Shown: positions 1 through 7,501 of the stretch, piece by piece
How positions within the stretch are numbered: position 1 is the stretch's first letter
Layout of the letters: every line of letters begins with the position of its first letter
Assembly (NCBI GenBank): GCA_031263265.1
Contig: JAISGE010000024.1
Location: 1-26,196 of the forward strand
Direction: 5' to 3'
DNA from: Treponema sp.
GTDB taxonomy: Bacteria; Spirochaetota; Spirochaetia; Treponematales; Breznakiellaceae
DNA: 26,196 nt
Translations under genes and position numbers: made by a program
The notes under the pieces: generated by a model
Told to the model about the DNA's origin: nothing
Seen by the model: the letters and a program-made list of their open reading frames with translations, nothing else
The model's database searches: none

Positions 1-26
1 CGCAACACCTTCATACCCTCTTCCTC

Positions 27-69
27 ACCCCCTCCGGGGGTTCGTCAACCCCGACGATCCCCGTCGGGG
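27..69 (-). terminator. Two GC-rich hairpins downstream of the FGE-fold operon
   Basis: Two perfect hairpins lie just beyond the last gene of the minus-strand operon. ACCCCC at 27-32 pairs with GGGGGT at 36-41 (6 bp, 3-nt loop), and CCCCGAC at 49-55 pairs with GTCGGGG at 63-69 (7 bp, 7-nt loop). No T-run follows on the minus strand, so intrinsic termination is uncertain. They could instead be mRNA 3'-end stabilisers or, given the DGR-like gene end just upstream, a hairpin of the kind found 3' of some DGR variable regions. Confidence 0.35.
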
Positions 70-106
70 CCGGGTATATCTTACGCTCAACTTGAACATG
101 GTTAAA

Positions 107-1828
107 CTAGGGGCGGACAAGCCGAAAGCCGAGGCTGCCGATCCGGGACAACGGAGTGCTGTTGTCCCGATTAGCAGCCCGCACGAGAGCGGCGCCATCG
201 TACCATCTCCCGCCGCGAAAGACGCGGTACGTCCCCGAGGACACGCCCGTAGGATCCGTCTGACTCCCCGAACTATAGCCCCCGTACCAATCCCAGCACC
301 ATTCCCATACATTACCGCTCATGTCGTACAAACCCAGGCTGTTCGGCTGCTTCGTCCCCACCGGATGGCTACTGTTCCCGCTGTTCCCGCTATACCACGC
401 CACGCTCTCAACGCTGTTCCCCCCAGAATACTCGTAGGCCATGGGGTCTTTATTCCCTCCCCGCGCCGCATATTCCCATTCCGCCTCTGTGGGCAACCGG
501 TACCCCGTCGCATTAAAATCACACACGATATTGTTCCCGCTCCCCCGGTACGCAGGACTCAGCCCTTCCTTCAGACTCAGCTTGTTACAGTATTCCACCG
601 CTTCATACCAGCTTACATAATAGATGGGGTAATTATCCCCCACCCCATATAACGACCAACTCCTGTCCGCCATGTCTCGTTGCTGGGCCACGGTCGTCCC
701 CATGAGCTCCTGCCATTCCTTTTGGGTTACCTCATACTTCCCCATATAGAAACCCTTTACCGTTACCGTATGCACCGGCTTTTCCCAGTCTTGGCCGTTA
801 TTACTGCCCATCTGGAACGTACCACCCTCAACTCGCACCATGTTGGCGGGAACATTCCTCATAGGGGCCGCGCTGCCGGTTAAGCTCTGGGCAATCTTGG
901 GCATCAAGCTCAGGCCGTCGTTCACGGTCTGGTACTTTTCACGGGTTCCCCCCGGAACCTGGCTGGCCTCAACAATATGCAGGATGGAGGCGGAAAAATA
1001 GTTGTCTGCACCCAGCTTCCGCACATTCGCGGACAACACGTACTGGGCATTTACCGCTTCCCCTATGGCTTTGATGCTCTCTTGGTCCGTCATCCCGCTC
1101 CGCTCAATGTGATGTTCCTCCATCACCTTTTCTATAGCTTTGGTCCGGGGAAACACCGCATACACGCCGGAATTCGCCAGCTCCGTAGCCAGAAGCTGGG
1201 CCAAAAGTTCCGCGTCCTGCTGGTCCATTCCGCTGGAAAGCACGTTAAAGGGAAGGACTGCAAGCCGGGGGAGGCCGGAGACGTCCCGCTCCGCGGCGCC
1301 AGCTATCTGTTTCGCCATATCGGGCAAGAGGTCTACCACGCGCTCAAGCTGCTGGTACTCCCGGTAATCCCCGGCTATCTGCTGGAGTTCCTTGACATCA
1401 ATAATGGTGATGAGCAGCAGTTTGCTGTTCCCCAGTACCGCAATATGCCCTGCAAGCACATAATCCGCGTTGAGCTGCTTCCCCAGTTCCGCGATGGTGT
1501 CCGAATCGGTCAACCCCGAGCGCTGGAACTGCTGTTCTTTCATCAGGGTTTCTATGGCCCTGGTCCGGGGAACCGGGGCAAAAACCCGATTGATCTCGGC
1601 TTCGTACGAAAAGAACTCCGCAATACTTTCCGCGTCCTCAGGGCTTCCCCCGGTAAAGGGCAGGATGGCAAGCCGGGGACGGATTCGAGGCTGGATGGGG
1701 ATTTGGGCCTGGTCCACTGCCTGCGGTTTTGGTGATGCCAGCCGCGGCGGATCCACTACAACAGACGGTGTAGTACAACTCAGGGCGATAAAAAAAACAT
1801 ACAGAATTACTACTTTCAGGCGGGTCAT
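107..1828 (-). CDS. Lipoprotein: two LpoB/CsgG-like domains fused to an FGE-fold (C-type lectin) domain
   Basis: 573 aa. The N terminus is a short hydrophobic signal ending in IALSC, so Cys18 is a likely lipidation site under the relaxed spirochaete lipobox. Residues about 51-175 and 187-318 are two similar alpha/beta domains (RLAILPF and RLAVLPF starts, each with an 'AxYVL' core strand) of the LpoB/CsgG N-terminal type. Residues about 328-573 are a formylglycine-generating-enzyme (FGE/SUMF1) domain, starting NMVRVEGGTFQMGS and ending GFRLVRP. The segment that carries the two catalytic copper-binding cysteines in true FGE reads RGGRWYDGAALVRAANRD, without cysteines, so it is probably a binding fold and not an enzyme. 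The start is set by AAGGAG 6 nt before ATG. It is last in an operon with its two single-domain relatives. Its C terminus resembles a DGR variable region. Likely at the cell surface or in the periplasm; ligand unknown. Confidence 0.88.
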   Translation of the reverse strand: MTRLKVVILYVFFIALSCTTPSVVVDPPRLASPKPQAVDQAQIPIQPRIRPRLAILPFTGGSPEDAESIAEFFSYEAEINRVFAPVPRTRAIETLMKEQQFQRSGLTDSDTIAELGKQLNADYVLAGHIAVLGNSKLLLITIIDVKELQQIAGDYREYQQLERVVDLLPDMAKQIAGAAERDVSGLPRLAVLPFNVLSSGMDQQDAELLAQLLATELANSGVYAVFPRTKAIEKVMEEHHIERSGMTDQESIKAIGEAVNAQYVLSANVRKLGADNYFSASILHIVEASQVPGGTREKYQTVNDGLSLMPKIAQSLTGSAAPMRNVPANMVRVEGGTFQMGSNNGQDWEKPVHTVTVKGFYMGKYEVTQKEWQELMGTTVAQQRDMADRSWSLYGVGDNYPIYYVSWYEAVEYCNKLSLKEGLSPAYRGSGNNIVCDFNATGYRLPTEAEWEYAARGGNKDPMAYEYSGGNSVESVAWYSGNSGNSSHPVGTKQPNSLGLYDMSGNVWEWCWDWYGGYSSGSQTDPTGVSSGTYRVFRGGRWYDGAALVRAANRDNSTPLSRIGSLGFRLVRP

Positions 1829-1928
1829 AGAAACTCCTTTTATGGGTTTTTGATTTTTCCGGCGATACTAACCAGAGGACCGCAGGGAGACAAAAAAAGA
1901 ACACAAGACAAATTCTGAAACGTAACAT
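1638..1928 (-). other. Small out-of-frame ORF with strong RBS; possible signal-peptide remnant
   Basis: An ATG at 1926-1928 follows AAGGAG with a 6-nt spacer, 14 nt after the stop of the upstream gene. It opens a peptide with a secretion-like start (MLRFRICLVFFFCLPAVLW). The frame then runs about 190 bases into the lipoprotein gene in another frame, where the translation looks random. It may be a translated leader for the lipoprotein gene, or the leftover start of a lost gene. The strong ribosome site is the only firm evidence. Confidence 0.25.
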
Positions 1929-1942
1929 AACGGTCTCCTTAA

Positions 1943-2821
1943 TTATGAATTAAGGTCTTGCTTGAGCGCAGTAAAAAATTTCCCATCCCTTTGCAGCGCT
2001 TCCGCGGCCCGGCGCACCAGGAGGGGCAGGGTCATCTCAACGACCTGATACGGCCCGGCCCGGCGCAGCACCCGGGAACCCCGAACCAGGGAAACCCGGA
2101 ACTCCCCGCTGAGGAGCGCGGTATTGGCCGGAGGAACAGGGGGCAGTTGCTGGCTATAAAAGCTCACCGCCAAGGTATAGCCGGTTTGACCGTCCCCGGA
2201 GGACAATTCCAGGGGAACCCGGTGGATTTCAAACGCCTGGCCCAGAATATCGGCAAAGCTCTGTTTCTCCCGCTCCGAAAGCGCATCCCCCGTAAAGGAG
2301 AGGGCCACGTAACCGGACGGCTTTGTGAGGCTAGCCCAGGAAGCATCGAGCCGGATGTGCTCTGCAAACCATTGGGCTGCTACCTGGGCGGTTTCTACCT
2401 GGAGCGCTTTAAGATCCAGCCTATAGCCCTGGCCGGAAGGGTTCATCCCTCCTAAAAGAATGATTTCCGCACCCAACTGTCTGCCCAGGAACAGGGACGT
2501 CTCGTCGCTTACCGCCCCGGACAACTGGTAGTTCATTTCCCCGTCAAGGGAGGAAAGCCCGGCCGCGTCCCGCTCAATGACGGTAAAGTACCCGTCGTTT
2601 ACCAGGGCCGTGCTTAGATTTTTGAGCACGTACGCGGATAGTTCGGGGCTGTCGCTCTCGATATTGAGGATGGAAACACGGGTATTCTGGGGAACGCGGC
2701 TCCGGAGATAGGAAACACCGTTTTTCAGGGCGCTGTCCAGACTCACGGTGTTTTGGGAAAACAAGAGGACTGGGGAGAAAACAAAAAAACAGGAAAACAG
2801 GAAAAAAACAGCCTTTTTCAT
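1943..2821 (-). CDS. Secreted LpoB/CsgG-like domain protein
   Basis: 292 aa from the ATG at 2819-2821, which has GGGAGGT upstream. A longer open frame to 3055 runs into the neighbouring gene and is discarded, since the chosen start gives a clean signal peptide (MKKAVFFLFSCFFVFSPVLLFSQ). Residues about 45-155 form an alpha/beta fold (RVSILNIESDSP, then ALVNDGYFTVIERD, then LGAEIILLGGM). This is the same LpoB/CsgG N-terminal-like arrangement as in the fused lipoprotein 3' of it. Proteins of this kind bind envelope partners: LpoB activates a peptidoglycan synthase, CsgG forms an export pore. The C-terminal half is not recognised. It lies 28 nt after the FGE-fold gene and 114 nt before the fusion gene, so co-transcription is likely. 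The specific role is not known. Confidence 0.8.
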   Translation of the reverse strand: MKKAVFFLFSCFFVFSPVLLFSQNTVSLDSALKNGVSYLRSRVPQNTRVSILNIESDSPELSAYVLKNLSTALVNDGYFTVIERDAAGLSSLDGEMNYQLSGAVSDETSLFLGRQLGAEIILLGGMNPSGQGYRLDLKALQVETAQVAAQWFAEHIRLDASWASLTKPSGYVALSFTGDALSEREKQSFADILGQAFEIHRVPLELSSGDGQTGYTLAVSFYSQQLPPVPPANTALLSGEFRVSLVRGSRVLRRAGPYQVVEMTLPLLVRRAAEALQRDGKFFTALKQDLNS

Positions 2822-2849
2822 AGGGTACCTCCCTTGGGGCCTGGTTAAA

Positions 2850-3650
2850 CTAGGGACAGACAACCCGGAAACCAAGGTTGTTGCTCCGGTACCACGGAGT
2901 GCCGTTGTCCCGATTGGCGGCCCGCACGTTAGCGGCACTCGCGTACCAACCTCCGCTGCGTCTGACCCGGCCATTTCCCGAGGACGCGCCTGTGGGATTC
3001 GTCTGGCTGTCAGCGCTATAACTCCCGTACCAGTCCCAGCACCATTCCCATACATTACCGCTCATGTCGTACAAGCCCCGACTGTTTGGCTGTTTCATCC
3101 CCACTGGGTGGCTACTGCTGTCACTGTTCTCATTGTACCATGCCACACGATCAATACTGTTCCCGCCGGAATACTCGTAGGCCATAGCGTCTCTATTTCC
3201 TCCCCGGGCCGCATATTCCCATTCCGCCTCGGTGGGCAGCCGGTACCCCGTCGCGTTAAAATCACAGACGATGTTGTTACCGCTCCCCTGGTACGCGGGG
3301 CTCAGCCCTTCCTTGAGGCTCAGCCGGTTGCAGTATTCTACCGCTTCATACCAGTTTACCTGTTCCACCGGCAGGTTATCGCCTTTGAAATAACTAGGGT
3401 CATTCCCCATAATCTCCTTCCATTCCTTTTGCGTTACCTCAGTCCTCCCCATGTAAAAACTCTTTACCGTTACGGTATGCACCGGCTTTTCATCACTATC
3501 GCCGTTAGTGCCGCCCATAAGGAACGTACCCCCTTCCACCCTCACCATATTGGCGGGGACATTCCTCACAGACTCGGTGCTCACGGTATTTTGGGAAAAC
3601 AAGAGGACTATGGGGAACCAAAAAAACAGGAAAAACACTATCTTTTTCAT
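2850..3650 (-). CDS. Secreted FGE-fold (SUMF1/C-type lectin) protein, non-catalytic
   Basis: 266 aa. It has a signal peptide of about 20 residues ending LLFSQ, nearly the same as in the next gene. The rest is one FGE/SUMF1 domain: NMVRVEGGTFLMGG, EVTQKEW, YRLPTEAEWEYAARGG, SGNVWEWCWDWYG and a final LGFRVVCP. The copper-site cysteines of catalytic FGE are missing, so formylglycine synthesis is unlikely. The domain is highly similar to the C-terminal domain of the 107-1828 protein, including DNA stretches identical over about 30 bases. The two mainly differ in the last 40 codons, at positions typical of DGR variable regions. The start has AGAGGT upstream. It is the first gene of the operon, with a promoter at about 3689-3716. 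Confidence 0.88.
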   Translation of the reverse strand: MKKIVFFLFFWFPIVLLFSQNTVSTESVRNVPANMVRVEGGTFLMGGTNGDSDEKPVHTVTVKSFYMGRTEVTQKEWKEIMGNDPSYFKGDNLPVEQVNWYEAVEYCNRLSLKEGLSPAYQGSGNNIVCDFNATGYRLPTEAEWEYAARGGNRDAMAYEYSGGNSIDRVAWYNENSDSSSHPVGMKQPNSRGLYDMSGNVWEWCWDWYGSYSADSQTNPTGASSGNGRVRRSGGWYASAANVRAANRDNGTPWYRSNNLGFRVVCP

Positions 3651-3688
3651 ACGGTACCTCTATGGGTATACTATCTTGTTAGTAGGAA

Positions 3689-3716
3689 ATTGTATAGAGG
3701 ATGCAAGCAGAACCAA
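3689..3716 (-). promoter_or_regulatory. Predicted sigma-70 promoter for the FGE-fold operon
   Basis: On the minus strand TTGGTT (3716-3711) is followed after 16 nt by TACAAT (3694-3689), about 39 nt upstream of the first ATG. The -35 overlaps the T-run of the metY terminator, so the previous transcript ends where this one begins. Confidence 0.5.
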
Positions 3717-3745
3717 AAAAGGCGGTAGAGCTGTTCTCTACCGCC
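3715..3745 (-). terminator. Intrinsic terminator of metY
   Basis: On the minus strand GGCGGTAGAG (3745-3736), loop AACAG, CTCTACCGCC (3730-3721), then TTTTTT (3720-3715). A perfect 10-bp stem plus U-run, 50 nt after the metY stop codon. Confidence 0.93.
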
Positions 3746-3795
3746 AGGAGGAGGAAAAACGCATAAGCGGTACTAGAATCAAAACGCGTGATTCT

Positions 3796-5091
3796 TTACT
3801 GCTTAAAGGCCTGATCTAAATCTGCGATAATGTCCTTAATGTTTTCAGTACCAATAGAGAGCCGCACCGTGTTCGGCTTGATTCCCTGTTCCAGCAATTC
3901 TGTTTCACTGAGCTGAGAATGGGTAGTACTCGCCGGGTGAATGACTAAGGACTTCACATCCGCCACATTGGCCAAGAGGGAGAAAATCTGGAGCCTATCA
4001 ATGAAGTGTTGGGCCTCTTGAGCGCCCCCTTGCATTTCAAAGGTGAAAATAGAACCCGCGCCTTTGGGGAAGTACTTCTTATACAGGGCATGGCTGGGAT
4101 CCTCCGGCAAGGAAGGATGGTTTATCTTGAGTACCTTGGGCTGGGTCTTGAGGTACTCGATAACCTTGAGGGTATTCTCCACATGCCGTTCCACCCTAAG
4201 GGAAAGGGTTTCCACCCCCTGCAGCAAGAGGAAGGCGTTAAAGGGAGAAATTGATGCACCGGTATCTCGGAGCAGGATGGCCCGGATCCGCACCACAAAG
4301 GCCGCAGGACCAGCAGCTTTGACAAAGGATATCCCGTGGTAACTGGGGCTAGGCTCGGTGATCCCCGGGAACTTGCCGCTGGCTTCCCAATCAAATTTAC
4401 CGCTATCTACGATGATACCCCCCAAGGTAGTACCGTGACCGCCGATGAACTTAGTGGCAGAATGGATAACGATGTCTGCCCCGTATTCGATGGGACGAAG
4501 GAGGTAAGGCGTGGTAAACGTGGCGTCCACTACCAAGGGGATCTTATGAGCATGGGCGAGTTGAGCTAGAGCCTCAATATCAATGATATTGGAATTGGGG
4601 TTCCCCAAGGTTTCGATGAAGAGCGCCTTGGTCTTGGGTTGTATGGCCTTGGCAAAACTATCCTTTTCTTCAGGGTCTACAAAGGTGGTGGTAATACCGT
4701 AGAGGGGCAGGGTATGGGCTAAAAGGTTGTAGGTACCCCCATAGATGGTCTTGGCCGAGACAATATGATCCCCTGCCTGGGCAAGATTGAGGAAGCTATA
4801 GGTAACTGCCGCAGCCCCTGAGGCTAAAGCCAAGCCAGCAACGCCCCCTTCCAGTGCTGCGATGCGTTTTTCCAGCACCTCTTGGGTCGAATTGGTGAGC
4901 CGGTTATAGATGTTCCCTGGATCGGTAAGCCCAAAGCGGGCTGCTGCATGCGCGGAATTATGAAACACATACGAGGTGGTCTGGTAGATCGGCACTGCCC
5001 GGGCATCGCTGGCAGGATCCGGTTCTTCCTGGCCTATGTGTAACTGTTTTGTTTCAAAGGCCCATTGATCGATACTTGTTTTAGGCGCCAT
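3796..5091 (-). CDS. metY: O-acetylhomoserine sulfhydrylase (PLP-dependent)
   Basis: 431 aa, normal length for MetY. It makes homocysteine (or methionine) from O-acetylhomoserine and sulfide (or methanethiol) in the cytoplasm. The Cys/Met metabolism PLP-enzyme fold is clear: ETKQLHIGQ start, PIYQTTSYVF, IYNRLTNSTQ, the cofactor-phosphate region ALASGAAAV, the aspartate in VVDATFTTPYLLRP, and the Schiff-base lysine in HSATKFIGGHG (Lys214). The long mid-region with SPSYHG and the FSLLANVADVKSLVIHPASTTH block favour MetY over cystathionine gamma-synthase or lyase. AGGAG sits about 10 nt before the ATG. The gene appears to be a single-gene unit with its own promoter and terminator. No SAM riboswitch or S-box is visible in the 187-nt upstream gap. 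Confidence 0.95.
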   Translation of the reverse strand: MAPKTSIDQWAFETKQLHIGQEEPDPASDARAVPIYQTTSYVFHNSAHAAARFGLTDPGNIYNRLTNSTQEVLEKRIAALEGGVAGLALASGAAAVTYSFLNLAQAGDHIVSAKTIYGGTYNLLAHTLPLYGITTTFVDPEEKDSFAKAIQPKTKALFIETLGNPNSNIIDIEALAQLAHAHKIPLVVDATFTTPYLLRPIEYGADIVIHSATKFIGGHGTTLGGIIVDSGKFDWEASGKFPGITEPSPSYHGISFVKAAGPAAFVVRIRAILLRDTGASISPFNAFLLLQGVETLSLRVERHVENTLKVIEYLKTQPKVLKINHPSLPEDPSHALYKKYFPKGAGSIFTFEMQGGAQEAQHFIDRLQIFSLLANVADVKSLVIHPASTTHSQLSETELLEQGIKPNTVRLSIGTENIKDIIADLDQAFKQ

Positions 5092-5131
5092 GTTCCTAAT
5101 TCTCCTTATTAATCTGATAGTTATAGTAAGA

Positions 5132-5160
5132 ATAATACCATATTACAACAAGAAAGTCAA
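5132..5160 (-). promoter_or_regulatory. Strong predicted sigma-70 promoter for metY
   Basis: Minus strand: TTGACT (5160-5155), 17-nt spacer, TATTAT (5137-5132). The expected transcript start lies about 35 nt upstream of the metY ATG. Confidence 0.75.
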
Positions 5161-5244
5161 GAGACCTAAGCTTCTTTTTTTATGTTTTAGAACGTAGGTT
5201 TGGGATACCTGAAATGGTGAAAACGGCTCCGCTCATAACAATAT

Positions 5245-5262
5245 GAGGGGCCAAGGCCCCTC
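5245..5262 (-). terminator. Hairpin downstream of the sigma factor gene
   Basis: GAGGGGCC (5245-5252), AA, GGCCCCTC (5255-5262): a perfect inverted repeat 17 nt beyond the sigma-factor stop. The minus-strand side lacks a clean U-run, so it is a weak intrinsic terminator at best. Confidence 0.45.
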
Positions 5263-5278
5263 AAAAGTACGGTATGAT

Positions 5279-6355
5279 TTAGGGGTTTTCGTTTAATTCG
5301 TGGATTTCTTTAAGACCCCGCAACTTAAAAGTGGCTTTCTCCTGGATTTGCCGAACCCGTTCACGGGTGATGCCTAAGAGTCTGCCTGTTTCTTCCAGGG
5401 TTAAAGGACCTTCACCGGCCAGGCCAAATCTGAGCTGCATGATCTTCATTTCCCGTTCAGAGAGACGGGAAAGAATTTCCTCCATGGTCTCCTGAAGGGT
5501 GGTGGAAAATGCCAGTTCAAAAGGCTCGGCCAAGGTATCATCTTTAATGAGATCCGCCAAACGGGTAAGGTTGCCGTCATCCACAATGGTATCGAGGCTG
5601 GTGGTTTCCTGGGAGAGTTTCACAATCTCCTTCACCTTGGCAATGGGTAACCCTAAATATTCGGATAATTCCTCATTACTCGGATCCCTGCCTAGATCCT
5701 GGGTTAACTGCTTTGAAACAAAATAACACTTTTTAATGGTATTCAGCATGTGGACGGGGATACGGATCACCCTACCCTTATCAGCAATGCTCTTAATGAT
5801 AGCCTGCCGGATCCACCAGGTACCATACGTGGAGAAGCGGCAGCCCCGGGTATAATCGAAGCGATCCACCGCTTCAATAAGCCCGATGTTTCCTTCATCA
5901 ATGAGATCCAACAATGATAAACCCCGATGTTGATAGTTTTTTGCAATGGAAACCACCAAGCGCAGATTGGAGTTAATCATCTTGCTTTTATACATGTGGA
6001 GCGCATTATCCAGCGCAAGCCGTTCTTTCTTGTAGAGCCCGTCTTGTTCCCTGCCTTTATGGGCCTGATCCAGATCTACCAGTTTCTGGCGGATGACGAC
6101 TATCTTCTGACCAATGGACTGCTCTTCCTGGACCGTTAAAAGCGGAAACTTTGAGATCTGCTTAAAATACAACGATAGCGGATCAGTCTCTTTGGAAATT
6201 TTTGACTTTTTGGAATTTCGCGAAGACCGAGCAGCGTGAGTTGATCGATCGGTACCAGTTGATTCGGTTCCGTCTTCCTCTACGGGATACAACAATATCC
6301 CTTTTTTCTTGGTTCCCCGTTCTTCGCGTTCAAGTGCCGATTTTGTTTTTAACAC
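5279..6355 (-). CDS. RNA polymerase sigma-70 factor, group 2 (RpoD/RpoS-like)
   Basis: 358 aa from a GTG start (6353-6355) with GAGGG upstream. Residues 1-55 are a charged, Ser/Arg/Lys-rich tail. Then region 1.2 (DPLSLYFKQISKFPLLT, about 58-75), region 2 (NLRLVVSIAKNYQHRGLSLLDL and the -10 recognition helix around FSTYGTWWIRQAIIKSIAD, about 130-192), region 3 (IRIPVHMLNTIKK onward) and region 4 with the -35 helix-turn-helix (LTLEETGRLLGITRERVRQI, 318-337). There is no region 1.1 and no large insert between 1.2 and 2, which fits a group-2 or RpoS-like factor and not the main RpoD. It follows the LysM gene by 92 nt and may share its transcript. Which stress or phase it serves cannot be read from the sequence. 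Confidence 0.9.
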   Translation of the reverse strand: MLKTKSALEREERGTKKKGILLYPVEEDGTESTGTDRSTHAARSSRNSKKSKISKETDPLSLYFKQISKFPLLTVQEEQSIGQKIVVIRQKLVDLDQAHKGREQDGLYKKERLALDNALHMYKSKMINSNLRLVVSIAKNYQHRGLSLLDLIDEGNIGLIEAVDRFDYTRGCRFSTYGTWWIRQAIIKSIADKGRVIRIPVHMLNTIKKCYFVSKQLTQDLGRDPSNEELSEYLGLPIAKVKEIVKLSQETTSLDTIVDDGNLTRLADLIKDDTLAEPFELAFSTTLQETMEEILSRLSEREMKIMQLRFGLAGEGPLTLEETGRLLGITRERVRQIQEKATFKLRGLKEIHELNENP

Positions 6356-6447
6356 ACTGTTACCCTCTTGGTGCTTTTTTATGCTTTTTTACCTAAAACT
6401 TTTATGAAATTCGATCCTGTCGCCAGCCTAGTCTCACTTTGAACTAA

Positions 6448-7320
6448 CTAGGTCCTCGGGGCCTTCGCAGGATCAATAGGGGTACTGCTTCGGTACACTA
6501 AAAAGAATAATTGCGGTTTTTTAGAGACTGCGTCAAGCCCCAATTTACCCAATTCAGTTCCCGAAGCCACTTTATCCCCTTCCTTTACCGATAAACTTTC
6601 ACAACCACCGTATACGTATAGATAACCTCCTGCTACCTGTACAATCACGACCCTTCCGAATCCACGGTACGGTCCGGCTGATACCACGGTTCCTGGGGTA
6701 AGGCTTTTTACGGTCTCAGATTTCTCACCAACCAGAACCACCCCATAAAGTTTGCCGGTCATATAGATCACTTCCTTTGCAAGCACCGGCCAGCGTACAG
6801 AAGCATTCCCACTCTTGGTCGCAGCTGTTTGGGGAGGGCCGGTACTCAAAGCCGTATTGCTTGAGGCGGTTCCCCCTTGAGTTACCGTTGCTGTTCCACT
6901 GGAAGCGATCGGTTTATCCATTCCTCTATCGGCCAGAGGAATACGGAGTACATCCCCTTCCTTTAATATATACGTATTAGACAGATTATTAGCCGCCTGT
7001 AAGGATTGTAAGGTAATCGTATATCGCCGAGCTATACTATACAGGGTGTCTCCTTTCGCGACCCGGTATTCAATAGACCCCTGGGTACTTGTCGGGGGCA
7101 TGGTAAGCCGCCGGCCTATTTGTAGTTTTTGCGGATCAGTAATGTCGTTGACCTTCATCAGGGCATCAACATCGACTTTATAGAAACGAGCTATTGAATA
7201 GATAGTATCTCCTCCTTGTACAATATGAATCGTTTCTTCTGCGTCGATATGCATGGGTGCATAGATACAGAACACCATAGTACATAAAAAAGGACATAAA
7301 CCACCGTATCGAACGTTCAT
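6448..7320 (-). CDS. LysM-LysM envelope protein with degenerate M23/LytM domain
   Basis: 290 aa. An N-terminal hydrophobic stretch probably acts as a signal (CPFLCTMVFCIYAPMHIDA). LysM domains at about 31-74 (HIVQGGDTIYSIARFYKV) and 84-127 (YRVAKGDTLYSIARRY) would bind peptidoglycan. A Ser/Thr/Gly linker leads to an M23/LytM fold (about 176-286). The zinc ligands are gone: the usual HxH strand reads QLFFLV, the 'YAH' motif reads YVYGG, and the D of 'IDHG' is replaced. So it is likely not a peptidase but, by analogy with EnvC and NlpD, a regulator of a murein amidase. The start has only a weak GGGTAAT box. A good promoter lies at 7369-7397. A short CCTAGT/ACTAGG inverted repeat overlaps the stop. 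Confidence 0.85.
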   Translation of the reverse strand: MNVRYGGLCPFLCTMVFCIYAPMHIDAEETIHIVQGGDTIYSIARFYKVDVDALMKVNDITDPQKLQIGRRLTMPPTSTQGSIEYRVAKGDTLYSIARRYTITLQSLQAANNLSNTYILKEGDVLRIPLADRGMDKPIASSGTATVTQGGTASSNTALSTGPPQTAATKSGNASVRWPVLAKEVIYMTGKLYGVVLVGEKSETVKSLTPGTVVSAGPYRGFGRVVIVQVAGGYLYVYGGCESLSVKEGDKVASGTELGKLGLDAVSKKPQLFFLVYRSSTPIDPAKAPRT

Positions 7321-7368
7321 ATTACCCTATATCGGTTTTTTTCTACCCTTTTTATACTACTAAGAACA

Positions 7369-7397
7369 TATATACCCAGATTTGCTCTAATACTCAA
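7369..7397 (-). promoter_or_regulatory. Predicted sigma-70 promoter for the LysM gene
   Basis: Minus strand: TTGAGT (7397-7392), 17-nt spacer, TATATA (7374-7369), about 49 nt before the ATG. It is divergent from the CYTH gene. Confidence 0.62.
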
Positions 7398-7486
7398 GGA
7401 ATTTTCCCGACGCTGATGTAAATAAGTAAAATATAGTACAAATGTTTAAAAATAAACCAAATGAACAACCATTGGACATACATATT

Positions 7487-7495
7487 TGTTACAAT
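7487..7495 (+). promoter_or_regulatory. Extended -10 promoter abutting the CYTH start codon
   Basis: TGT-TACAAT: a TGn extended -10 with the hexamer at 7490-7495. The ATG at 7502 is 6 nt beyond it, so the message would begin at or next to the start codon. No convincing -35 is present. Confidence 0.45.
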
Positions 7496-7501
7496 CATGG
7501 T

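Noticed and set aside
92..652. Open frame antisense to the FGE-fold lipoprotein; similar long ones at 977-1735 and 2748-3728
   Set aside because: They mirror the minus-strand genes, have Pro/Arg/His-rich random-looking translations and no ribosome sites. The minus-strand proteins have clear domains.
5092..5278. Possible SAM riboswitch upstream of metY
   Set aside because: Only a promoter with a leader of about 35 nt and a terminator-like hairpin of the neighbouring gene are present. That leaves no space or conserved core for a riboswitch.
7442..7501. Upstream ATG of the CYTH gene
   Set aside because: No ribosome site, and the extra 20 residues do not fit the family, whose ExExK motif sits at the very N terminus.
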